Assembly: GCA_016806645.1 (NCBI GenBank)
Contig: JACSYO010001810.1
Location: 3,645,001-3,709,000, forward strand
Length of the DNA stretch: 64,000 nucleotides
From: Ophiodon elongatus
Taxonomy: Eukaryota; Chordata; Actinopteri; Perciformes; Hexagrammidae
Direction: 5' to 3'
Shown one piece after another: positions 48,788 through 56,897 of this stretch (positions are counted from its first letter, which is position 1; each line of letters begins with the position of its first letter). The notes beneath the pieces were generated by a model. The model was not told the DNA's origin and searched no databases. It saw only the letters and a program-made list of their open reading frames with translations. A program made the position numbers and the translations under genes.

Positions 48788-51438
48788 GATTCTGTGTATG
48801 CCTGGCTTTTGCTCCTGCAGCCATTGAGGCACCCGTTGCAATGCCCGCTGCATGTAGATGCATGAATGGTGGAACCTGCTACACTGATGAAGGCGGTCTG
48901 CCCAAGTGCAAGTGAGTTTAGTTGTTGGCGCCATTCACACCGGTGATTGATCGATTCTTCATCAGTCATATCGAGAAATGCCTGATATTGCACTTCTTTA
49001 AAAATATGCTTCAAGGTGTTGTTTTCCCAAGTAGGAATATTGTGTTTATCATGCCTTTCTGCAGATGTCCATACGGTTATCTTGGCAGCTATTGTGAGAT
49101 GGGGAAGTCAAAGGGTGCTCCAGCAGGAACAGGTACTGTTATATAAATGTTTATTTATTTATTCTCATGGAACTTAATTATTCTCTCCTTAAACTTAAAG
49201 CGTTGCCAAAACAGATTCTTCCAACCAAAACCTGTGGGAGTCCTTTACACATGCAGTGGTTGACATGTGGGAGCTGCTGCACAGTGACTAATTCATGATC
49301 TTTTGGCTTTACTGGAGCAGATCAAAGCCAAATGTGATGAATTCACACAAAGCTACTCAGGCCAACAAAAACAGTCTGCCTCAGCATTTGCTGAAGATGT
49401 TGACTGACCAAAATATACATTTGCTTAATAAATAGCCAACTAATACTTCAATTGATTACTGTTCAACATCTCTAATGGTTTAGCAAACAAATGGGTCAGC
49501 CAAAGAACATGGACTTTTAAAAGACTAGTCTGCAAAATGTTATTACAGTAGGATTTTTTATGATCAACACCTTATTGCAGGGGTCTAACATGCATACTTT
49601 TTCTTTAGCCGTGGCGGTTCTTCTGGCAGTTATTATCATCCTCATCACCGGAGCTTTGGCTGTCGGGGTTTTCCTCAACTACAAACGAACAGGGTCGTTC
49701 ATCCCCTCCATGCCCAAACTACCCAGGTATGTTGGCGCTTTTTTTTTTTTCTCTTTGTGACTCTCTGTTTTTTGCGCTTATGAATGATAACTGTGCTAAA
49801 GCTGCAAAATTAAGATCAAAGTTCAAATTGAAGTGTTTTGCTTTTGTCCAGCCTCAGCAGCCTGGTGAAGTCCGGTGACACGGGGAACGGTGTGACGTTT
49901 CGCTCTGGTGATAATGTTGACCTTGGACCATCACACATTGGAGTGTCATTCATTGACGCAGCCATGCAGATGGTAAGTCTATTAGCAGTTAATATTTCCC
50001 CAAGTCACTGAAAGTGTATAGTACTATCAGCACTTTTTTACTAACAAACTCGTGCTTTATGTGGTATTTATTGACAACTTTATTTTAACATTTCCTCTAG
50101 AACTGCTGGTGTAAGCAGCGTTTTAAAAAGCAGTTCATGGTGTGTTTTAGTGAATGTAAAAAGCAATCTTATCAATATAATATCCTCATAGGACGATAAT
50201 TTTGCCATGGAAGCTGGGAGGCAGCCGATCACATTTGAGAACCCGTTATACGCAACAGCTCCTGGAGCGTCGGGTGATCCTGCTGTTATTCACGCCACAC
50301 AGGTACTGCAATGATTGACTGAATGATTTCTTTATTTCCCAAATGGAGTTACATGACAATAACACCACACTAAGCTAACAAAATGAGGGCTTTGAATTAT
50401 AATGCTATGGGTATGTTTGTTTTCAGGATCAAAATGTTCATTATTTTAAATATGTACATTAAGTGATAGAAATAATATTTATGGATGTGTTTGCTGGCCA
50501 GTAGATCCCTGTCATTGCTGAATACTTAATTATGAAAAAAAGAAAGAAAAAATACCCACACACTGCTGTGTCGTTCCAAATTTTTTCTTTTATTCTACAT
50601 GGTCATGACAGCGTCTTTATTTTTGTAACAATGCAGGTATTTTCGGGTCTTTTTTAGCAGATAATTGTTATCCAGCACCTGCAGATCATTTATAGTGTGT
50701 ATATATATATATGTACATATATATATAGTATGTGTGTGTGCCGTCTGATCATTTTATTAACCTTTCAAAATGAAAGAAAAATGTTATTAGTTCAACCAAA
50801 TAGATCAACCATCATGACTGAGGAAACTGACATGACTACCTAAATCTTAACAGGTGACCGTAAATGTGAGTGGTGAACAGTTGGAGAACAAGTTTGTGAA
50901 CCCGGCGTATCGCGGAGATCCGAGTGTGGGCATTGTGAACACATCTTCTGTCAGCACCAAACCCGTGCAGGTGAATCTCTTAAATACAGTAAAGTATGAA
51001 AGTGCATATAAAACTATGTAAGTTAAATTAGTATTATTGCTATTATTAAGTGTGATATCACCTCACTGTTTGTGTTTGTTTGCAGGAGTCAAAGTGGAGC
51101 TTATTCAAGCAAAAATTAAAGCCAAGCACCACATTTGAAAACCCTTCATATTCAGAGGTAAGTGTGGACACAGTAGTCACAATGAAAAAGTTTTTTTAAG
51201 ACACTAGTTACAAACCAGAAAGTACAGGTATTCTTTCAGCTTGTTTACCCTCTGAATTGTTTGACAGATGAAGGATGACAAGCCCGTAGGAAGCACTCGG
51301 GACTCTTCTGCCCCTGAGCCCTCTCCGTTTGCCCCCCCCGCCAAACCTCAGAAGACGAATCGTCCGAGCACCTTTTCGCCAACCGAGGACAGTTTCAAAG
51401 ACACAGCCAACCTCGTGAAAGAGGACAGCGACGTATAA
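6383..51438 (+). CDS. lrp2: Low-density lipoprotein receptor-related protein 2 (megalin), 78 coding exons
   Basis: Giant endocytic receptor of absorptive epithelia (kidney proximal tubule, yolk sac, neuroepithelium). It binds vitamin-carrier proteins, lipoproteins, hormones and Shh/BMP ligands at the apical surface. I traced 78 phase-consistent GT-AG exons totalling 13974 nt, or 4657 residues; human LRP2 has 4655. Order: signal peptide (6383-6452); LDLa 1-7; EGF pair; propeller 1; EGF; propeller 2; EGF; LDLa 8-15; EGF pair; propellers 3-6 with EGFs; LDLa 16-25; EGF pair; propeller 7; EGF; LDLa 26-36; EGF pair; propeller 8; two EGFs; membrane span; and a tail of about 200 residues. The 7+8+10+11 LDLa layout identifies LRP2 rather than LRP1 or LRP1B. 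The start is the ATG at 6383, followed by a hydrophobic leader ending before GCELGQFRC. Teleosts usually have lrp2a and lrp2b; adjacency to dhrs9 suggests the a copy, but I cannot prove it. No lesion was seen. Exon details are in the block entries below. Confidence 0.98.
6453..11311 (+). other. lrp2 intron 1 (4.9 kb), no embedded gene seen
   Basis: The longest lrp2 intron, bounded by AAG|GTAAGC and TTTAG|GATGTG. It contains short AT-rich tracts and a small ATTAAT fragment near 8060, but no open frame or RNA gene I can support. First introns of this size often hold enhancers, but nothing specific can be read here. Confidence 0.5.
11312..14069 (+). other. lrp2: lrp2 ligand-binding cluster I: LDLa repeats 1-7
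   Basis: Seven exons, one LDLa module each, all phase 1: 11312-11419, 11869-11991, 12249-12365, 12777-12887, 13038-13151, 13279-13395, 13926-14069. Each has six cysteines and a calcium-binding acidic motif of the form CD...DC.DGSDE. Repeat 4 (YPECTQLRC) has an asparagine glycosylation signal. Repeat 7 is longer, with an acidic EGEDETNSTAGRNC end. Confidence 0.93.
11523..11820. mobile_element. hAT-type MITE (CAGTGGTGGAAGAA family), truncated
   Basis: In lrp2 intron 2. It begins CAGTGGTGGAAGAATTACTC and contains AATCTATAATAGTGCATC, TAAAATCTTAATCTGCGAGG and GTACTTGTGTACTGTACTTA, all signatures of a very common teleost hAT non-autonomous element. The right terminal CCACCACTG is missing. A second copy lies near 55622-55868 in the opposite orientation. 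Confidence 0.75.
14175..21143 (+). other. lrp2: lrp2 EGF pair, propeller 1, EGF, propeller 2
   Basis: Exons: EGF pair 14175-14294 and 14678-14806; propeller 1 15319-15488, 17047-17270, 17713-17919, 18084-18286; EGF 18489-18629; propeller 2 18748-18951, 19561-19753, 20330-20455, 20650-20780, 21006-21143. YWTD-type strands appear as FWTD, YVVE, FFSD, YWVD, YFTD, YWTD and FWTD. These propellers drive acid-dependent ligand release in the LDL-receptor family. Introns up to 1.6 kb (15489-17046) hold no gene I can see. Confidence 0.92.
14417..14448. repeat. (AAT)n microsatellite
   Basis: About ten AAT units in lrp2 intron 9, followed by AT-rich sequence. Confidence 0.9.
21245..23645 (+). other. lrp2: lrp2 EGF and ligand-binding cluster II: LDLa repeats 8-15
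   Basis: Exons 21245-21526 (EGF closing propeller 2 plus LDLa 8), 21667-21906 (LDLa 9-10), 22436-22555 (11), 23013-23129 (12) and 23265-23645 (13-15). This second cluster is the main ligand-binding region in mammalian megalin. All eight modules keep six cysteines and the SDE calcium motif; the last has a short GADE variant. Confidence 0.93.
24363..26374 (+). other. lrp2: lrp2 EGF pair and propeller 3
   Basis: Exons 24363-24611 (EGF plus calcium-binding EGF, DVDECNS...GSFRCHC), 25226-25437, 25541-25725, 25830-26058 and 26197-26374. The YWTD strands read YWSD, YWTD, FWTD, YFAD and YWTD. The calcium-binding EGF keeps the D.DEC start needed for Ca2+ ligation. Confidence 0.92.
26626..29547 (+). 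other. lrp2: lrp2 EGF and propeller 4
   Basis: Exons 26626-26754 (EGF), 27639-27805, 27978-28121, 28311-28420, 29004-29181 and 29334-29547. The strands diverge from YWTD in places (YWVE, YYTN, YWSD, YWAV, FFTD), the same pattern as mammalian LRP2 propeller 4. A GT-rich tract (26579-26610) lies directly before the first acceptor. Confidence 0.92.
29634..32831 (+). other. lrp2: lrp2 EGF, propellers 5 and 6
   Basis: Exons 29634-29873 (EGF and first strand of propeller 5), 29999-30187, 30972-31904, 32036-32201, 32284-32442 and 32542-32831. The 933-nt exon at 30972-31904 carries the rest of propeller 5, a complete EGF (NPCKEANGGCAHFC) and the start of propeller 6 without interruption. Propeller 6 ends in the exon that also opens the next EGF (NGGCSHIC). 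Confidence 0.92.
35697..35865 (+). repeat. Long polypyrimidine tract in lrp2 intron 47
   Basis: About 170 bases almost entirely C and T on the plus strand, just 7 bases after the donor of the LDLa 21 exon. This could bind polypyrimidine-tract proteins or form a triplex, but may be plain low-complexity sequence. Confidence 0.6.
36268..36492. mobile_element. Possible hAT-like MITE in lrp2 intron 47
   Basis: TAGAGCTGTCCTCAAACAAA, GAAATTCTTCGTTGACCAAC and, at the other side, CATCGACTAAAGGCC and AGTCGACTT resemble teleost repeats with GTCGACTAA motifs. The ends are not clear enough to define inverted repeats. Confidence 0.4.
37759..39890 (+). other. lrp2: lrp2 EGF pair, propeller 7, EGF
   Basis: Exons 37759-38425 (EGF, calcium-binding EGF DINECVE, then propeller blades), 39049-39219, 39309-39532 and 39713-39890 (EGF and first half of LDLa 26). 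The 667-nt exon is close to its mammalian counterpart (SNRYYLRNL block). The donor at 39890 is a less common CGG|TTTGT-type site (GTTTGT). Confidence 0.93.
41861..41895. repeat. (TG)n microsatellite
   Basis: Seventeen TG units in lrp2 intron 56, a 1.5 kb intron without other recognisable content except the repeat tail near 42660. Confidence 0.95.
42590..42665 (+). repeat. LINE-like 3' tail
   Basis: GTGCTATATAAATAAATCTTGACTTG is the kind of 3' end seen on teleost L2/CR1-type LINE copies, short and 5' truncated. The family assignment is from memory of similar repeats. Confidence 0.4.
45690..45731 (+). repeat. LINE-like 3' tail ending in (TATC)n
   Basis: ATTCCCCATGCGGGATTAAT followed by AAAG and TATCTATC units in lrp2 intron 62. 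It is related to the tail at 60487-60525 (TTCCCCGCTGCGGGACTATT), so both look like 3' ends of the same retroposon family. Confidence 0.5.
45775..46140. other. GC-rich island-like segment in lrp2 intron 62
   Basis: Between the LINE-like tail and the next exon, this stretch is clearly richer in G+C and CpG than the surrounding introns (for example CACCGGGGCCTCCGGCAGCA). No open frame resembles a protein. It may be part of an inserted repeat or a regulatory patch. Confidence 0.35.
48272..48395. repeat. Dispersed repeat in lrp2 intron 69
   Basis: CTTTATTTAACAAGGAACAC TTCATTGAGATTAACAATCT resembles a repeat common in fish genomes (TTTATTTAAC..GG...CATTGAGAT). The family is not assigned. Confidence 0.4.
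48744..48788. repeat. (TTG)n microsatellite next to a splice acceptor
   Basis: About fourteen TTG units with two interruptions, ending 30 bases before the acceptor of the exon at 48821. As read in the pre-mRNA it is a UUG tract. Confidence 0.9.
49609..51438 (+). other. lrp2: lrp2 membrane span and cytoplasmic tail
   Basis: Exons 49609-49726, 49852-49972, 50192-50302, 50854-50970, 51086-51157 and 51268-51438. The span is about 23 hydrophobic residues starting AVAVLLAVIIILITGALAVG, followed by NYKRTGS as stop-transfer. The tail has FENPLY, FVNPAY and FENPSY (FxNPxY internalisation motifs for ARH/Dab2-type adaptors), a proline-rich PFAPPAKP segment that could bind SH3 domains, and ends DTANLVKEDSDV, where SDV fits a class I PDZ ligand. 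Confidence 0.93.
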
Positions 51439-51720
51439 CCCCTCTCTCACAGACGGGAATCGAAAAAAAGAAACACACTTTGCACAGAATTTATTTTTTT
51501 ATGCAGCCTGTGTACAAAAACTCAAATTGTTTAAGGAAAGAGAAATACATTTCTAGAGAATGAAGATAAAAGTCTCATGTGACTATGCCTTCTGACATTT
51601 CTTATGCCAATTCTTGTGTTAATGTTTTCTTTATTCTGATGTACAATATGTATATCTTTGCACTGAAGCTGCTGATAGAAATGTTGATAAATAAATTGTA
51701 TATTTGTAAATTTGAACAGT
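51439..51720 (+). terminator. lrp2: lrp2 3' UTR and polyadenylation signal
   Basis: AATAAA at 51690-51695, about 250 bases after the stop, followed by TGTATATTTGTAAATTTG. This is the first canonical signal downstream, so the main 3' end probably lies near 51710-51720. Confidence 0.65.
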
Positions 51721-52452
51721 AAGATTTTGTCAGAAAATATCTTTGAAATAGATCCTATGAATAGTTCAACATAAACACAATAACAGATAAAAAAGTGAGC
51801 TGCATTCTGAATGTACAGTACTTATATGATTGAAGGTTATCAGAGAAATGTGTTGAGCAATGATATTTCTTTTGCCACTGAACAAAACTGAAGATGTATT
51901 TACTTCATCTTTCATGTTTATATACCTCATTTCAGGGCTGTATACTAAACAAAAACAAGACAAAAATAATTGGATTTTAACTTATGCCATTCAATTTTTT
52001 CAAAGATATGTGCTCCAGTAAAAACAGGTTCACAAGCTAAAATATGTGTGTGAAGCATACTTATTGTACTTAATCAGACTCATTATGTTCCCTGACTCTT
52101 ATGAATTTGAATCAACATGATCATTTTTTAGTAATGATATTGGAACAATGGCCAAAATAGTTTGGAGCAATACTTGAACGTGTCCACGTTTGTTTTGCAT
52201 GGAAATAAATTTACGTAATTGATTATCTTGAAGAGCAACACATGACCTGAGGATGCAGATGTAGAAGGTCGTTTTATAAACACGGTGAATAAATTCTTAA
52301 CTTTACAGTATGATTTATTTGTATCATAATGAGCCCAATAAAACCTGTGTGTGTGATCATTCACAACTTGCCCATATGGTTTAAATTGCTGCTGCTGAGA
52401 CATGAAATGAATAAATTTCCTATTTTGTAACACTCTTGTTGTCACAATATAT
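51721..52452. other. Convergent intergenic region
   Basis: About 730 bases of AT-rich sequence between the 3' ends of lrp2 (plus) and the RDH-like gene (minus). No gene, repeat family or RNA recognised. Confidence 0.5.
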
Positions 52453-52458
52453 TTTATT
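52453..52458 (-). terminator. Polyadenylation signal of the RDH-like gene
   Basis: AATAAA on the minus strand, 46 bases past the stop codon at 52504. Confidence 0.5.
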
Positions 52459-52503
52459 TAATCCCTTTCAGAAAACTGTCATACAGTTAAGCTCAGCTGC
52501 CTG

Positions 52504-54991
52504 TTAGACATTACTTTGATCCTTAGGTAAAGGAAGAAGCGCGTTGATAACAAAGTCGGACATAAATGAAGGGAAGTACGACAGAGGAATCCAAAAAAAC
52601 TTGGCATCCCAGCCTGCACTATAACGTGTGCGTGGGAAGCGGGCTGTCAGCGCGTGCTCCATACACCTTGTCACCTTAGCGATATCTGGACTGCACAAGA
52701 TGCCCATGGAGAAGGCCTGAGCTTTCACATCTGACAGAGAAAAACAAAGCAGAGGAGTCATTCATCATTTTCATTTGACACCATTTGTGGCTGAATGTTA
52801 CTTCCACTCACAGTCATCAAAGTATGTTTTTTCATAGGTGTCTTTGACATCTTGAGGGAGGCGGGTCCACAGCCTCCTGAGGTCAGCTTCAATAAGATCC
52901 AGTCTGGTAATATCTGTCTTGAAGAAGCCAGGCTCGATGATGCTCACTTTGATGCCAAAGGGATGCATGTCCCTCCTGGGGCAGAAGAAGCAAAACAATG
53001 CGTTTCCTTTGTGTAGCTGGGAAGCTTTTTAATGAGATGAACATGCGAATGAATGAAGGAATGATTAAGCATGCTGAACATGCAGGTTTGTTTTGTTTCT
53101 AATAACCCCTTGACAGTATTTCCTATTTTAAGAGAATGTGTGATAAATCCGTTGTCTTCCCACTACCTGAGGCTGTTGGAAAAGGCTTCCACTCCCCATT
53201 TGGACAGGCAGTATCCTCCACCAGTGAGAGACAGTCTGCCCAGAATACTGGCCACATTTACCACCCTGCCCCGGGCCTTTTTCATCAGAGGCAGAAACTG
53301 GAGCGTCACCTCAATAACTCCTATTAAATTCACATCCAGAACCTTTGTGAAATCCTCCAACTTCATCCATTCTGTTGGACCGATGGGTATGGACCTGCCA
53401 GCATTGTTCACCAGACCCCACAGACCTGCAGAGAATGGAGGCGTGAACTTCTGATCTTTATTTCTCTAATGTTGAGATAAGACAATGTTTTTGATATATT
53501 TTCTTCACACATATAACAAATGTATTTACGGTTAGCAACTGGCTTGATTAATTCTCATCAATTTGCATCAGGCACTCAAAACTACAATTCAGAACGCCTC
53601 ACAGGCCTCATCTGACCAGCACCAAACTGGCAAATGTCTGAATTAAAGGGTGAATAAGGCCTTGATTTCCCTGTACTTTTCACATTACACACATGTGCAC
53701 ACTACTGATATTTACATTCTGTGCATTTTAACACATTGCTATATTTGTATTTAAGTATTTGTATTAATGTTAGGCTTGCAACTAATGATTATTTTCATTA
53801 TTGATTAATCGAGCAATCATTTTCTTAATTAAAGGATTTATTGTTTTATTTATAAAATGTAAAAAATAAAGATTAATAAAATAAATGGGAATAAAAAAAA
53901 CACCTGTAATTTACTTATGTTTGTATGCATTTATATTGGCTTCCATGACACATATTTAATCTTATAAAAACAAATCCCCTACAGATGTACTTCATAGGTA
54001 AAATCTGATTCTGAAAAGTTATACCGTTTTCTATAAAGAGGAAATTATGGTGGAATGGCACTTATCTAATCGGTGTTGAAATGCCAGGATATATAACATA
54101 CATTACTATGGAAATTATTATATAAAACATTCTGTATATACTGTGTTTGGGAGTTATGTCCACTACTCAACCCAGAGACTGACCAGGCATGTTCACTAAT
54201 TCCAATAAAGTCTAAAAAGCTTCTAAAAAATGTACACTCTAGTGAGGATTTGAGAACTTTTTTTTATAAAGCTGTAGTTCAAATAATGTTTGGAGAAGCT
54301 TCACTGTGCTCCTGGCTTTAAAAAATGCAGACTATGAGGTAAGTATTTTCTCCCTATCTAAGAGGAGGAGGATGAGTTGATGATGGGATGGTCCAGGTTG
54401 GCTTTATCTCTCTCAGTGCCTCACTCTGACTGGCACCCTATCAGTGTGTACCCCCTGCTGCTGTCCGCCCGGCTCACCTCGCTCTCCGACCTCTTTGCTC
54501 ACAAACTCCACCGCCCTCCCGATGCTCGCACTGTCTGTAACATTCAGCAGAAGGGTCTTCAGTCTGGGGGAGGCCGCTGCTGCCAAATCTGCTGCACCTT
54601 TCTCTGTGAAACATGCAGCCACGACGTGGAAGCCTTTTCCATCCAGCTGCCTGGCCAGCAGATTCCCAAAGCCGCTGTCACAGCCGGTGATGAACACATG
54701 CTTCTGGTGGAAGCCATCAACTTTGTAGGAATCTCTGATGTACCAGCGGATGACAGCGAGAGTGGCCAGCAGTAAAGCACAGGTTACAGCCAGGTGGGAC
54801 TGGATTACCTAAAACACAAAACCCACAGCTTTGACTTCATGCCTCTTATTATTTCCAGATATCCGACACACATTCTCTGTAAAACGTTAATAAAAATGGT
54901 GAAAATAGAAGTGAGTATTCATACAAAAAGTGTGTACAGAGATAAATCAACTTACCTCTAATAAATATGTCGTCAGATTGTCAGCTGACAC
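52504..54991 (-). CDS. Short-chain dehydrogenase, RDH/HSD17B6-like (SDR9C family)
   Basis: Probable NAD(P)-dependent retinol or hydroxysteroid dehydrogenase of the ER membrane. Exons in transcript order: 54991-54956 (tentative, 36 nt), 54808-54478, 53425-53167, 52975-52812, 52730-52504. Phases agree. A hydrophobic N-terminal anchor (TCALLLATLAVIRWY) precedes the Rossmann motif TGCDSGFGN. The NNAGR cofactor-site motif, catalytic serine region VNVASI and YCLSK active site follow, then IEPGFFKTDI, and the C-terminus has HALTARFPRTRYSAGWDAK and ends DQSNV. Exon sizes 259 and 164 are identical to those of dhrs9 next door, so the two are tandem duplicates. No in-frame ATG exists in the exons listed. 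A possible one-codon start exon is ATG|GTAGGT at 56244-56242, which would give 339 residues. Loss of the true start cannot be excluded. RDH1-like or a second dhrs9 are alternatives. Confidence 0.8.
53773..53875. repeat. GGCTGCAACTAA-type hAT element fragment
   Basis: GGCTTGCAACTAATGATTAT, TTTCATTATTGATTAATCGA and TTTATAAAATGTAAAAAATA match the start of a very common teleost repeat. It sits in the intron between the first two large exons of the RDH-like gene. Confidence 0.6.
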
Positions 54992-55284
54992 CTGAGTGAA
55001 GAAAGTTGAGATGTATTTCTTCAGTTCAAAACGTTTAAGATCCCCCTCACAGAAGCCGGGAAGATAAACTCTGAATTGTATTCTTTATGTGTCCTTTGGT
55101 TTGTGATAATGTGATTAACTCACATTATGCATCACTAACGTAGACACATGTTAAATGCATTAAAGAGCAACACACACACCCTTTCACGTAATCAAAATAA
55201 TGCTTTCAAACTCATAGTTCAAAATGTGCATGGTACATTGTCCTAAATAAATGGGGTTTTAACCACAGCTCATTTCTGCTCTAG

Positions 55285-55297
55285 TGCCATCTAGTGG
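55285..55297 (+). promoter_or_regulatory. CTCF-like motif
   Basis: TGCCATCTAGTGG fits the vertebrate CTCF core ([CT]GCC[AC][CT]CT[AG][GC]TGG). It lies in the 5' region of the RDH-like gene. A related site in the same orientation is at 61478-61490. Confidence 0.45.
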
Positions 55298-55621
55298 GTT
55301 AATCTGACCATGGAAGTAATGGACGTAAACACTAGATAGGATACTTATCTACTTTCTATATTTATTCCTATAATAGGGCACTTTTAAAGACCTCTTATCA
55401 ACTGATTATGTGAATCGCTTTTACATCACACATATGTTAAGTTACTGATGATAATGACGTATGAGGAATTGGGTCCTAATAAAACAAGCCTGGTTGTGCT
55501 CATACGAGAGAAAAATGACTATCCAAAATGTCAGTGTCCAGCAAGTAATGGATCAGTTCAACAAAACAACAACAATAAGTTAAAACAAACATAAGAAATT
55601 TCACACAAGAAACATCAATTT

Positions 55622-55868
55622 TGAGTTACTTGTACTTTACTTAAGTACTCACATTTTATGGCACTTTATGTTTCTACTTTTCCAAATTTCAGAGGGAAAT
55701 ATTACTTTTTTTACTTTGCTTTTGCCTTTGGAAACCAGTTACTTTACAGAATATGATTATATACATACAAAACACGAGAGTAGGCTTTAAAATATTTTCA
55801 AAGTCATTTTGCATTGCGGTTACAACTTTTACTCAAGTAAAGGATTTGAATACTCCCTCTACTACTAA
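55622..55868. mobile_element. hAT-type MITE, second copy (inverted)
   Basis: TACTTGTACTTTACTTAAGT, CAGAGGGAAATATTACTTTT and TTTTACTCAAGTAAAGGATT are signatures of the same family as 11523-11820, in the opposite orientation. The terminal CACCACTG is degraded to CTACTACT. Confidence 0.7.
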
Positions 55869-56390
55869 GATATATTATCACATAAGAGATTAACAGAGTT
55901 TTTTTAGCTTTGTATTGCCACATACAAAACCCCATTCACCTTAATTGCACTGAGTCTCTGCAGTGGAGATCAGATAAAGCCAAGCCTATCTGCAAAGCTA
56001 AACACCACAATAGCCAAGAGCAGTACATTTATTTTGGTTTTGGTGAACTGATCCTTTAATGCAATAAATTTCACTCAACCACCAAATGGCATCTTATCTC
56101 AATAAGTTTGTGTTTGTGTGAAAATGAATTTTGAGTCGCATAAATAAAAAGAAATATTGTCGATATCTAGATTCTGTTCGGGTGCTCCTAATTACCATCA
56201 AACTCACATTTAAATTGTGTAAAATAATAATGCAGACCTACCATGGCTACAGTGCTTCATTAAAGAATACGTGAAGATCCGTTCTCATTCAAGTTGTGTC
56301 AGGGTGTGATGATGATTGTTTTCAGTGTGTCTGCAGAGTGTCAAGGTCCATAGTGGATAGAAGAGCAGGGTGAAACGTTTCCCCCATACC

Positions 56391-56835
56391 GGGTTGTGTA
56401 ATAGACAGCCTGGTTTTGATAACTGCAATTCCCTTTTACCTTAAATTCACTCTGAAAACAGCCCAAAGGTAACAGACCGTTCCCTGCATTTGATAATGAA
56501 ACGAAATTATTTATATTGATTTATATTAATATTTGAAGAGCGGGTTCAAACAGAAGCAGAGGAGTCAAAGTCCATCAAGAACAAAAGCTTTACAAGTTGG
56601 TCGAGTTGTCACACTGTATTCAAGCTAATCATATGACTTCAGAAAAGACTGTGGTCAAAGACTAATATGTGTAATATAATTCAATTAGATCTTAACATCA
56701 ACACGGCAGGCATAATAATGTCTGGAGTCAGAGACATAATTAAGAGTTCAACATGTTTTATCATACATAAAATGTTTATACAATGTTGTCAATGGGGTAT
56801 TTCTTCAGGCACAAACTATTACAGTATTACCGTAA
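56391..56835. repeat. 440-bp direct repeat, copy 1
   Basis: Shares long near-identical blocks with 58681-59118, such as GGGTTGTGTAATAGACA, AGGAGTCAAAGTCCATCA, ACAAAAGCTTTACAAGTT and AATAATGTCTGGAGTCAGA, in the same order. This copy lies just past the 3' end of dhrs9; the other is in dhrs9 intron 1. It is either an unnamed repeat element or a trace of the tandem duplication. Confidence 0.75.
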
Positions 56836-56873
56836 AAATGAAAGTCACGTAGGCGTGATGCAAAACAGCCCAA

Positions 56874-56879
56874 TTTATT
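56874..56879 (-). terminator. dhrs9: Polyadenylation signal candidate for dhrs9
   Basis: AATAAA on the minus strand only about 20 bases past the stop. The 3' UTR would be unusually short, so a later signal may be used. Confidence 0.35.
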
Positions 56880-56897
56880 TTTCTGATTTGACAGAAA

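Larger units (their letters stand above)
46346..49132 (+). other. lrp2: lrp2 EGF pair, propeller 8 and membrane-proximal EGFs
   Basis: Exons 46346-46477 and 46600-46731 (EGF pair, DVNECEVYGTC), 46810-46953, 47033-47198, 47285-47413, 47519-47742 and 47855-48034 (propeller 8, starting LLLPDNVRIRRFNLSSEQ), then 48486-48605 (EGF), 48821-48911 and 49065-49132 (last EGF, CRCMNGGTCY to GSYCEMGKSKG). All match mammalian LRP2 closely. Confidence 0.93.

Noticed and set aside
48482..48934. 150-codon minus-strand frame with an asparagine run
   Set aside because: The asparagine run is the TTG microsatellite read backwards, and the rest is antisense to lrp2 exons.
54377..54775. 132-codon plus-strand frame
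   Set aside because: Antisense to the cofactor-binding exon of the RDH-like gene; no homology of its own.
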